Of a stretch of DNA of 18,251 bases, positions 1 to 5,808 are shown piece after piece. The notes beneath the pieces were generated by a model, which did no database searches, was not told the origin of the DNA, and saw nothing but the letters and a program-made list of their open reading frames with translations. Position 1 is the stretch's first letter. Each line of letters begins with the position of its first letter. Source of the stretch: an uncultured Gammaproteobacteria bacterium (GTDB taxonomy: Bacteria; Pseudomonadota; Gammaproteobacteria; Pseudomonadales; Litorivicinaceae); NCBI GenBank assembly GCA_913062835.1, contig CAJXXD010000002.1, positions 1 to 18,251 of the forward strand. The letters run 5' to 3'. Position numbers and translations under genes: made by a program.

Positions 1-228
1 TAAATTTCTCCGGTGAGACAGCACGCGGACGTGATCCCCATCACGGCTTCGGGCGTCAAGCAAGCGGGCACGGGTTTGGTCAGTGCTGCCATCGTCGACG
101 AGTACCAGTTCAAATGTTCCTGGATATTGAGCCAGCGCGGCATGCAGCTCATCCACCAAACGCTCAACATTATCTTCTTCTTTGTACAGCGGGATTACCA
201 CTGAGAGGCTTGGCAGGGTTTTAGCCAT
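1..228 (-). CDS. Glycosyltransferase family 2, N-terminal part (cut by window edge)
   Basis: The frame opens with ATG at 228 and stays open to base 1, giving 76 visible residues. It begins with the Rossmann-like start of a GT-A glycosyltransferase: SVVIPLYKEEDNV at about residues 9-21 and the nucleotide-binding stretch LVLVDDGSTDQT at 41-52, whose Asp pair binds the sugar nucleotide. This resembles the polyprenyl-phosphate sugar transferases (DPM1/ArnC-like) that act at the inner face of the cytoplasmic membrane. The catalytic and C-terminal parts lie outside the window, so donor and acceptor cannot be named. The start overlaps the end of the upstream membrane-protein gene by 8 bases, so the two are probably translated together. 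The family call is secure; the specificity is unknown. Confidence 0.85.
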   Translation of the reverse strand, partial: MAKTLPSLSVVIPLYKEEDNVERLVDELHAALAQYPGTFELVLVDDGSTDQTRARLLDARSRDGDHVRVLSHRRNL

Positions 229-1147
229 GGACGGTCCGTTTTGCGAGTAATAAAGCACCAAGTATACCGAAGACGCAGGTCAGACTCAGCACATAGAGAT
301 GCAGTTGCACACTCAGTTGCAATCCGATTAAGGCGGTTTGCCCCATCAGGACGCTTCCCAGCACGCCACCGGCTTGGTAACTGCCAGCACCGGCTAATCC
401 GTGAATGGGCAAAATCGATGACAGTTCAGCGCCTAAAATGATGGCCATGACCTGAGACAAATCGAGACCAGACAGTGACGCCAGTAACACCGCCATACCC
501 ATTAGTTTACAAAGCCAGGACAAGATCGTCAGTCGCCACAGCCGATGCAGACGGTGCCCTTGTGTCGCTTCATACATCAGCTGCGCTCGGATGGGATGGA
601 GGACTCGAGGGCAGGGAACTGTCTGCAGTAACGGCAGCGTCCATCGGAGAAGCAAAGGCGTCAGAAAAATAAGCACAGCCAGTAAGGCCAGCATGGCCGT
701 ACCGCCTCTGGACAACCCCAGGACGCAGACCCCGATGCCTAACAAGCTGATGAGGTCGAGAAATCGAATCCACAAAAGACTGGTGAAGCCTGTGCTGAAC
801 CCGATATTTCCCAGCCATTTGGCCAGAGCGGGTAATGCCAGTTCACCCAGGCGCATGGGTGCGAGGTTGTTGGCTGTGTTGTGTATAAAACTCATGCCCA
901 GGGCATCGATCAACCCAATCTCAGGGAATAAAATCCAGGTTCTGAGTCCTCGGAGACACCAGCTGGCCGCGCCTAGGGCCAGTATGATCAGCCAGGTTTC
1001 TCTGGGCAATTCGGCAAAGGCATGGACCAAGGCAGAGACATCGAGTAGCTGCGTGACCAACCCGATGGTGCCAATGAGCAGTATGAAACCGACGGCGACT
1101 TTCAACAAAATGCGCGCTTTTTTCGGATGGCTGTTGTTTTCTTTCAA
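221..1147 (-). CDS. UPF0104/YbhN-like integral membrane protein (lysylphosphatidylglycerol synthase TM-region family)
   Basis: A 308-residue, very hydrophobic protein with about 7-8 predicted membrane spans, the first near residues 14-34. The stretch NNLAPMRLGE at 93-102, following LRGLRTWILF, is the family's characteristic polar signature in the membrane. Members of UPF0104 (YbhN, AglD, the flippase domain of MprF) are linked to lipid or lipid-sugar transport. The start is TTG at 1145-1147: an in-frame TGA lies four codons upstream, and AGGG sits 5 bases before the TTG. The gene overlaps the following glycosyltransferase by 8 bases, so a joint role in building or moving a glycolipid is likely but inferred. 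The substrate is unknown. Confidence 0.8.
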   Translation of the reverse strand: MKENNSHPKKARILLKVAVGFILLIGTIGLVTQLLDVSALVHAFAELPRETWLIILALGAASWCLRGLRTWILFPEIGLIDALGMSFIHNTANNLAPMRLGELALPALAKWLGNIGFSTGFTSLLWIRFLDLISLLGIGVCVLGLSRGGTAMLALLAVLIFLTPLLLRWTLPLLQTVPCPRVLHPIRAQLMYEATQGHRLHRLWRLTILSWLCKLMGMAVLLASLSGLDLSQVMAIILGAELSSILPIHGLAGAGSYQAGGVLGSVLMGQTALIGLQLSVQLHLYVLSLTCVFGILGALLLAKRTVHG

Positions 1148-1247
1148 AGTCGCCCTAAATCATTAGTGTTGGCCGATTGGCGTGGGTTTTGAGTGTACCT
1201 GTTTCTCAAGACGAGGGTGAATCGGCACCGTAAAACTGGAGACCCCC
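1148..1247. promoter_or_regulatory. Divergent intergenic region, membrane-protein gene / folE
   Basis: These 100 bases must hold promoters for two divergent units. I found no convincing sigma70 pair; TTGAGT at 1189-1194 has no good -10 at the right distance. The clearest structure is an 8-base inverted repeat, GTTTTGAG at 1186-1193 and CTCAAGAC at 1205-1212, with one T-G mismatch and 11 bases between the arms. It could be an operator or a leader hairpin for folE. A GGAG ribosome binding site precedes the folE ATG by 6 bases. Confidence 0.4.
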
Positions 1248-1805
1248 ATGATTGATTCTGTGACCGAATCCTACCGAGACATCCTGACCGCAATTGGTGA
1301 AGATCCGTCTCGGGAAGGGCTGCTAGACACCCCTAAGCGCGCTGCAAAAGCACTCGATTTCTTAACCTCAGGCTATCGACAAGACCTGGATACGCTCGTC
1401 AACGGAGCGGTGTTTGAGTCGGACAATGACGAGATGGTGGTGGTACGAGACATCGAACTGTATTCGATGTGTGAGCACCATATGTTGCCGTTTACCGGAC
1501 GGTGCCACATCGGGTATTTGCCTTCGGGCAAGGTTTTGGGCTTGTCGAAATTGGCCCGTATTACCGACATGTTTGCTCGGCGCCTGCAGATTCAGGAAAA
1601 CCTGACTCGCCAAATCGCGCTGGCAGTGCAGGACGTGACGGATGCCCGAGGCGTCGGTGTGGTGATTGAAGCGCGACATTTTTGCATGATGATGCGTGGT
1701 GTGGAGAAGCAGAACTCAATCATGGCGACGTCTGTGATGCTTGGCGACTTCCGTGAGCAGCCGGCCACACGTTCTGAGTTTCTGCGTTTGATCGGGAAGG
1801 GCTGA
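1248..1805 (+). CDS. folE: GTP cyclohydrolase I
   Basis: A full-length 185-residue FolE. It converts GTP to 7,8-dihydroneopterin triphosphate and formate, the first step of folate and tetrahydropterin synthesis in the cytoplasm. The zinc ligands are Cys75, His78 (in CEHHMLPF) and Cys146 (in HFCMMMRG), with the same 71-residue Cys-Cys spacing as E. coli Cys110/Cys181. The QNSIMATS segment typical of the active site follows at about 155-162. The ATG has a GGAG site 6 bases upstream. folX begins one base after the stop, so the two form an operon for dihydroneopterin and dihydromonapterin triphosphates. A nearby photolyase cluster suggests that some pterin may serve light-dependent proteins; that is inference. 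Confidence 0.97.
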   Translation: MIDSVTESYRDILTAIGEDPSREGLLDTPKRAAKALDFLTSGYRQDLDTLVNGAVFESDNDEMVVVRDIELYSMCEHHMLPFTGRCHIGYLPSGKVLGLSKLARITDMFARRLQIQENLTRQIALAVQDVTDARGVGVVIEARHFCMMMRGVEKQNSIMATSVMLGDFREQPATRSEFLRLIGKG

Positions 1806-1806
1806 C

Positions 1807-2208
1807 ATGGCATTTCAGCGCGACCAAATTGCCAAGATTCATATCCAAGACCTTCGACTACGGACCTTTATTGGCATCAACGACGATGAGAAGAAAAATC
1901 GCCAGGATGTGGTTATCAATATTCGGATTCACTACCACGCCGAAAAGGCGGTGACCTTTAATCAGATTGAAGAGGCGCTGAATTACCGAACCATCACCAA
2001 AAAAGTGATTCGTCATGTAGAAGATAACCGGTTTTTGTTGTTGGAGCGGATGACCGATGAGGTTCTTAGCCTTGTGATGGAACACCCTGAGGTGATGTGG
2101 GCGGATGTGCGGATTGATAAGCCTCATGCCCTTCGGTTTTCCGACAGTGTGTCGATCACGCTCTCGGCTCGCCGTGAAGGCTATGCGGGTGCGTTGCACC
2201 CGCATTAA
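1807..2208 (+). CDS. folX: Dihydroneopterin triphosphate 2'-epimerase
   Basis: A 133-residue tunnelling-fold protein that matches E. coli FolX rather than the aldolase Fol[10 protein letters not shown] near 16-24, [13 protein letters not shown] at 31-43, LNYRTITK at 58-65, [10 protein letters not shown] at 71-80 and [18 protein letters not shown] at 103-120. It epimerises 7,8-dihydroneopterin triphosphate at C2', which leads to tetrahydromonapterin, known as a cofactor of phenylalanine hydroxylase in pseudomonads. It starts one base after folE. Compared with E. coli FolX it has a longer C-terminus ([11 protein letters not shown]), and the DNA encoding this tail forms a perfect hairpin. Its stop codon directly abuts the stop of the convergent peroxidase gene. 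Confidence 0.93.
   Translation: MAFQRDQIAKIHIQDLRLRTFIGINDDEKKNRQDVVINIRIHYHAEKAVTFNQIEEALNYRTITKKVIRHVEDNRFLLLERMTDEVLSLVMEHPEVMWADVRIDKPHALRFSDSVSITLSARREGYAGALHPH
2183..2205. terminator. Perfect 10-bp hairpin at the folX / peroxidase convergent ends
   Basis: ATGCGGGTGC at 2183-2192 and GCACCCGCAT at 2196-2205 are perfectly complementary around a 3-base loop GTT. The hairpin lies inside the last codons of folX, directly before its TAA, and 3 bases beyond the stop of the opposite gene. It is GC-rich and stable in both orientations. Neither side has a T tract, so classic intrinsic termination is not shown; it may stabilise 3' ends or act as a bidirectional block. Confidence 0.5.
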
Positions 2209-2775
2209 TCAGCTGCCTAAGGCGTCTTCGATCACACGCGCAATCCGGCCAGATGAGGGACCGGTAAATGAGCCGAAGCTCCCGACCAGCTCCCCCTTGC
2301 GGTTGATGATGTATTTGTGGAAGTTCCAAGATGGATAATCCCCACCGGCGGCTTCTGCGAGACCTTGAAACAATGGATGGGCCTTCCCTTTTTTCGCATG
2401 AGTGGTCGCGTACATTGGAAATTGTACGCCATAGGTCAGTCGACAGAAATCAGCTGCCTCGGCCTCGTCGGCGAACTCTTGGCCCCCAAAGTCTTGGGAT
2501 GGAAACCCGAGGACGGTAAAGCCTTGGTCCTTGTACTTCCGGTACAGAGCCTCAAGCCCATCAAATTGCGGAGTGAATCCGCATTTGGATGCCGTATTCA
2601 CGATCATGACCACTTGGCCTTGATAGGTGTCGCATAGGCGGTCGACTTGCTCACCGGCCAAGTGACGTACAGAATGATCGAGAAGTGAGGCACATGCGGC
2701 TTCGGCTTTTGGGGCGTTGCTTGTCATCAATATCACCATCGCCAGGCACGGAAGGCCGGCTAACTTGAGGTTCAT
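2209..2775 (-). CDS. Exported glutathione peroxidase-family thiol peroxidase
   Basis: A 188-residue GPx-fold protein with an N-terminal signal peptide (hydrophobic run at about 4-17, likely cleavage after AEA near residue 27), so it should act in the periplasm. The peroxidatic Cys65 lies in NTASKCGFTPQ. Cys111 in FCRLTYGVQFPM occupies the place of the resolving cysteine of thioredoxin-dependent family members, so reduction by a thiol relay rather than glutathione is likely. Trp150-Asn151 in WNFHKYI completes two further tetrad positions. Unusually, the usual FPCNQFGGQE motif reads FPSQDFGGQE (91-100), moving or replacing the catalytic Gln. It is divergent from the photolyase operon with only 30 bases between start codons, and converges on folX with no gap. 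A role in defence against light-induced peroxides is plausible but inferred. Confidence 0.9.
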   Translation of the reverse strand: MNLKLAGLPCLAMVILMTSNAPKAEAACASLLDHSVRHLAGEQVDRLCDTYQGQVVMIVNTASKCGFTPQFDGLEALYRKYKDQGFTVLGFPSQDFGGQEFADEAEAADFCRLTYGVQFPMYATTHAKKGKAHPLFQGLAEAAGGDYPSWNFHKYIINRKGELVGSFGSFTGPSSGRIARVIEDALGS

Positions 2776-2805
2776 GGACTAAACCCTCCTAAAGGGAGTG
2801 TACAT
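2776..2805. promoter_or_regulatory. 30-base divergent gap with back-to-back ribosome binding sites
   Basis: Only 30 bases separate the ATG codons of the peroxidase (-) and the photolyase operon (+). On the minus strand AGGAGG lies 9 bases before the peroxidase ATG; on the plus strand GGGAG lies 7 bases before the photolyase ATG. The gap is filled by these two sites and cannot also hold two ordinary promoters, so at least one promoter must lie inside the opposite gene and the 5' ends of the transcripts would then overlap. Confidence 0.6.
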
Positions 2806-4371
2806 ATGGCCCGCTGTTGCCTCGTCCTTGGCGACCAGCTTTCGGACACCCTGCCATCGTTGGCTTCCCTAGACGCCGATGACTGCGTTCTTATGGCAGA
2901 GGTTTGGTCTGAGGCCACCTATGTCAACCACCATAAGCAAAAAATTGCGCTCATCTTCTCTGCGATGCGGCATTTTGCGGATCGGCTCCGCGAGCAGGGG
3001 CGTCAGGTTTACTACGTCACACTCGATGATGAAGCTAATACGCACGATTTGGTGACCGAGATTCAACGTCATCAGAACCAGTACGGGTTTTCCGAATGGG
3101 TGATCACAGAGCCGGGTGAATGGCGGTTGTTGGATCAACTTCAACACCTGAGTCAGTCGTTTGAAGTGCCATTGACTTTGCTGCCCGACACCCGGTTTAT
3201 TGCGACTGCTGAGGAATTCGCGGCCTTTCTGAAGGGCCGCAAACAGCCTCGGATGGAGCATTTTTATCGTGTGATGCGCAGAAAGACCGGCATCTTGATG
3301 GCGGATGACCAGCCCATGGGCGGTCAGTGGAATTTTGATGCCGATAACCGGAAATCCTTTCCAGGCGGTGTTACACCGGCTCCGAGGACGCATCCACCCG
3401 ACGCCGTCACAAGGGACGTGTTTGCCTTGGTCGAAACACGATTTGCCGACCACTTCGGCACGCTCGATCAGTTCTTCTGGCCCGTGACTCAGGCGCAAGC
3501 TGAATCCGTTTTGAATCACTTTCTTAGCGAGCGCTTGCCTTTTTTCGGGGATTATCAAGACGCATTGGTCGCAGGCAATGACACCCTGTTTCATAGTTTG
3601 ATTTCGACCGCTTTAAACATCGGCTTTTTGGATCCTTTGGAGGTCTGTCGAAGAGCCGAAGCGGAATATCTAGCCGGTCGTGCGCCGCTCAATGCCGTGG
3701 AAGGTTTTATTCGGCAAATTCTGGGATGGCGTGAGTATGTGCGGGGTTTGTATTGGGCGTACATGCCGGAATACAAAACACGCAATGCCCTCGGGGCGAC
3801 AGAGCCCCTGCCAGGTTTTTTCTGGGATGAATCGCTCACGGATATGCGATGCCTCAAAGAAGCCATCCGAAACACGCGCGAACACGCCTACGCGCATCAT
3901 ATCCAGCGGCTTATGGTGACTGGGAATTTTGCTTTGCTTCTCGGTGCGTCAGTCGATGAAGTGACCGATTGGTATTTGAGTGTGTATGCGGATGCGTTTG
4001 AATGGGTGGAATTGCCAAATACGCTGGGTATGGCGCTTTTCGCGGACGGCGGACTGATGGGGTCGAAGCCGTATTGCGCAAGCGGCAAATATATTGATCG
4101 TATGAGCGATTACTGCAAGGGCTGTCGGTATCAAGTGAAGGACACGCTCGGGGACGACGCCTGTCCTTTAAATGCGCTTTATTGGGATTTTCTTCTGACC
4201 CATCGTGACAGTTTCCAAAAGAACCCTCGAATGGCCATGGTTTTGCGAAATATCGATCGTATGGATGATGCAAAAACAGAGGCCATTCAGGCGCAGGCAC
4301 ACACATTTCGGCGGCGCCTTCGTGAAACGGGATCGGATCGCCTGCCGACAGCGCAGGAGGTCTTGTTGTGA
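2806..4371 (+). CDS. phrB: Iron-sulfur (6-4) photolyase / bacterial cryptochrome (FeS-BCP, PhrB type)
   Basis: A 521-residue photolyase-related protein of the class carrying a [4Fe-4S] cluster. Its closest characterised relatives are Agrobacterium PhrB, a (6-4) photolyase, and Rhodobacter CryB. Cys349, Cys437, Cys440 and Cys453 (last three in YCKGCRYQ and ACPLNA) line up one residue off PhrB Cys350/438/441/454. His364-His365 in [10 protein letters not shown] matches the region of catalytic His366. Tyr423 (KPYC) and Tyr429 match PhrB Tyr424 and Tyr430. The N-terminal antenna domain (about 1-130, starting [10 protein letters not shown]) is intact; family members bind a ribolumazine antenna. FAD sits in the helical C-terminal half. 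The enzyme would use blue light to revert (6-4) photoproducts. It heads the five-gene operon, and its TGA overlaps the GTG of the next gene. Confidence 0.92.
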   Translation: MARCCLVLGDQLSDTLPSLASLDADDCVLMAEVWSEATYVNHHKQKIALIFSAMRHFADRLREQGRQVYYVTLDDEANTHDLVTEIQRHQNQYGFSEWVITEPGEWRLLDQLQHLSQSFEVPLTLLPDTRFIATAEEFAAFLKGRKQPRMEHFYRVMRRKTGILMADDQPMGGQWNFDADNRKSFPGGVTPAPRTHPPDAVTRDVFALVETRFADHFGTLDQFFWPVTQAQAESVLNHFLSERLPFFGDYQDALVAGNDTLFHSLISTALNIGFLDPLEVCRRAEAEYLAGRAPLNAVEGFIRQILGWREYVRGLYWAYMPEYKTRNALGATEPLPGFFWDESLTDMRCLKEAIRNTREHAYAHHIQRLMVTGNFALLLGASVDEVTDWYLSVYADAFEWVELPNTLGMALFADGGLMGSKPYCASGKYIDRMSDYCKGCRYQVKDTLGDDACPLNALYWDFLLTHRDSFQKNPRMAMVLRNIDRMDDAKTEAIQAQAHTFRRRLRETGSDRLPTAQEVLL

Positions 4372-4532
4372 AAAACGACAAAGGACGGGTCGTAAAGAAG
4401 GCCGATTTGCCGAGCAAGCTCTGTGTGGTCTGTCAGCGGCCGTTTGTGTGGCGGAAGAAATGGGCGCGTGATTGGGATCAAGTGGTGTATTGCTCTGAGC
4501 GCTGCCGACGAGGAGGGCATGGTGAAGCCTAA
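4368..4532 (+). CDS. DUF2256 small zinc-ribbon protein
   Basis: A 54-residue protein starting with GTG at 4368, inside GTGA shared with the photolyase stop, 9 bases after AGGAGG... at 4355-4360 (GGAGG). The sequence matches DUF2256: a KADLPSK lead, then CVVC (Cys19, Cys22), the family core [14 protein letters not shown] and YCSERC (Cys42, Cys46). The four cysteines should bind one zinc. The function is not established. DUF2256 genes commonly sit beside FeS-type photolyase genes, which suggests a partner or maturation role or a DNA/RNA contact. It overlaps the upstream gene by 4 bases and the downstream gene by 14, so it is embedded in a translationally coupled chain. It is shorter than usual gene-finding cut-offs and easily missed. 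Confidence 0.88.
   Translation: MKNDKGRVVKKADLPSKLCVVCQRPFVWRKKWARDWDQVVYCSERCRRGGHGEA
4511..4516 (+). promoter_or_regulatory. Ribosome binding site bearing on the cryptochrome-DASH start
   Basis: A consensus AGGAGG lies within the end of the DUF2256 gene. It is 2 bases before ATG 4519 and 5 bases before the in-frame GTG at 4522. The close spacing leaves both possible and makes GTG 4522 a serious alternative. Both exclude a longer reading frame that stays open back to 4423, because that stretch encodes DUF2256 in another frame. Confidence 0.6.
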
Positions 4533-5808
4533 GGCAGTCATTTGGTTGGTGCGGGACACAATTCGCCTGGCGGATAATCCGGCCTTGGAGACGGCGGTGT
4601 CTTGGGCCCAGACAGCGGGCGCCTCTGTTATCCCACTGGCGTGCCTTGAGCCGAGGCGGTGGCTGGATCAGCAGTTTGGACTGCCGAGAGTTGGGTCGCA
4701 CTGGACTCAGTTTCGAGTCGAATCTCTATTGGATTTGGAAGTCCAGCTATCTGAGTTTGGCAGCCCTCTTTGGATATCGAGTGCCTCGCCCGATCGGGCT
4801 TTGGACGAGATAGCTCAGGGTTTCCATGTGGTGGGTGTGGTCACAGACTTGCCTCTGGCGACCGAAGAGCGAATTGAGAATGCGCAACTGGTCTCTGAGG
4901 GCTATGCCGTCCGAGCGTTGGAAACCGATGATTTGTTTCGAATGGCGCAAATGCCGTTTGAGTTGGATGCGCTGCCTGAGAGTTTCACGCGGTTTCGGAA
5001 GGCGGTCGAAAAAGCCCCTGCAATTCGGCCGAACGCGCCACGACCTGTGCCTACTTTCTTGAGTACGTCAGAGCCGCTCTGGCCAAGGCCTGTCGAGTGG
5101 GATGAAGCAGTGGCCTCATTGACGATGGCGTCTGATTCAAGGTTTGCGGGCGGGCGGCGAGCAGGGCTGTCCCATTGGTCAAATTATTTGGCATCCGGTG
5201 CGTTGTCGACCTACAAGGCAACCCGAAATGCTTTCATGGGTGAGCATGTGTGGAGCAGCCTGTCACCCTGGCTCGCTCACGGTTGTTTATCGGTGCGCGA
5301 GGTGTGGGCTGACATTCTGGCCTATGAAGCGCGAGTCGGTGCAAACGAATCGACCTACTGGCTCCGCTTTGAGCTGTTGTGGCGTGAGTATTTTCGCTGG
5401 TATGCGCGCGCCACCGATTGGACCTTGTTTCGGAAACAAGGTCCCGAAGGACGAGAGGTCCCCGGTGACTTCAATCGAGACCGATTTGTGCAATGGAGAG
5501 ATGGCCTCACTGGTTCGGATATCGTGGATGCGTCGATGCGTGAACTGAAGGCGACGGGTTGGATTTGTAATCGAGCGCGCCAGTTGGTGGCCAGTCATGC
5601 CATCTATGAATCTGGACTGGATTGGCGCTTGGGTGCGGCCTGGTTTGAGAGCGCCTTGGTGGATCATGATGTGGCCAGTAATTGGGGTAATTGGGCTTAC
5701 ATCGCCGGGGTCGGCGCCGATCCCAGGGGAGGGCGTGTATTTAATCTGGAAGCGCAAGCCGATCGGTATGATCCGGAGGGCGTTTATCGCAGGAGATGGT
5801 TGTCGTGA
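4519..5808 (+). CDS. DASH-family cryptochrome / DNA photolyase
   Basis: About 429 residues. DASH hallmarks: [18 protein letters not shown] at the N-terminus, FTRFRK at 156-161 ending the antenna domain, [38 protein letters not shown] at 278-292, [14 protein letters not shown], and [17 protein letters not shown] at 387-403. Conserved positions include Glu285, Asn351-Arg352, Trp369, the flavin-N5 Asn388 and Trp392, with Tyr394 where E. coli photolyase has Trp384. This is the normal DASH pattern. DASH proteins bind FAD and usually a folate antenna, and repair cyclobutane dimers mainly in single-stranded DNA or act as sensors. The protein ends at VYRRRWLS, without the PEL and tail that usually follow, so it is a short form. 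It overlaps DUF2256 by 14 bases; its TGA overlaps the GTG of the next gene. Confidence 0.9.
   Translation: MVKPKAVIWLVRDTIRLADNPALETAVSWAQTAGASVIPLACLEPRRWLDQQFGLPRVGSHWTQFRVESLLDLEVQLSEFGSPLWISSASPDRALDEIAQGFHVVGVVTDLPLATEERIENAQLVSEGYAVRALETDDLFRMAQMPFELDALPESFTRFRKAVEKAPAIRPNAPRPVPTFLSTSEPLWPRPVEWDEAVASLTMASDSRFAGGRRAGLSHWSNYLASGALSTYKATRNAFMGEHVWSSLSPWLAHGCLSVREVWADILAYEARVGANESTYWLRFELLWREYFRWYARATDWTLFRKQGPEGREVPGDFNRDRFVQWRDGLTGSDIVDASMRELKATGWICNRARQLVASHAIYESGLDWRLGAAWFESALVDHDVASNWGNWAYIAGVGADPRGGRVFNLEAQADRYDPEGVYRRRWLS
5791..5795 (+). promoter_or_regulatory. Ribosome binding site deciding the start of the third photolyase-like gene
   Basis: AGGAG at 5791-5795 directly touches an ATG at 5796, leaving no spacer, but lies 9 bases before the in-frame GTG at 5805. 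The GTG overlaps the preceding stop as GTGA, the same arrangement as at the phrB/DUF2256 junction. I therefore prefer GTG 5805, which removes three residues. Confidence 0.6.

Noticed and set aside
591..1166. A 191-codon plus-strand open frame
   Set aside because: It is antisense to the clear UPF0104 membrane protein; its composition is Arg/Ser/Pro rich with no domain, as expected of a shadow frame.
2869..3594. A 241-codon minus-strand open frame inside the photolyase gene
   Set aside because: It mirrors the well-supported phrB coding sequence and has no recognisable motif or start signal.
4423..4518. N-terminal extension of the DASH cryptochrome
   Set aside because: The 32 extra residues have no DASH homology and are the DUF2256 coding region read in another frame; the conserved N-terminus starts at ATG 4519 or GTG 4522.
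4168..4701. A 177-codon minus-strand open frame across the phrB-DUF2256-DASH junction
   Set aside because: It is antisense to three supported overlapping genes and looks like low-complexity shadow sequence.
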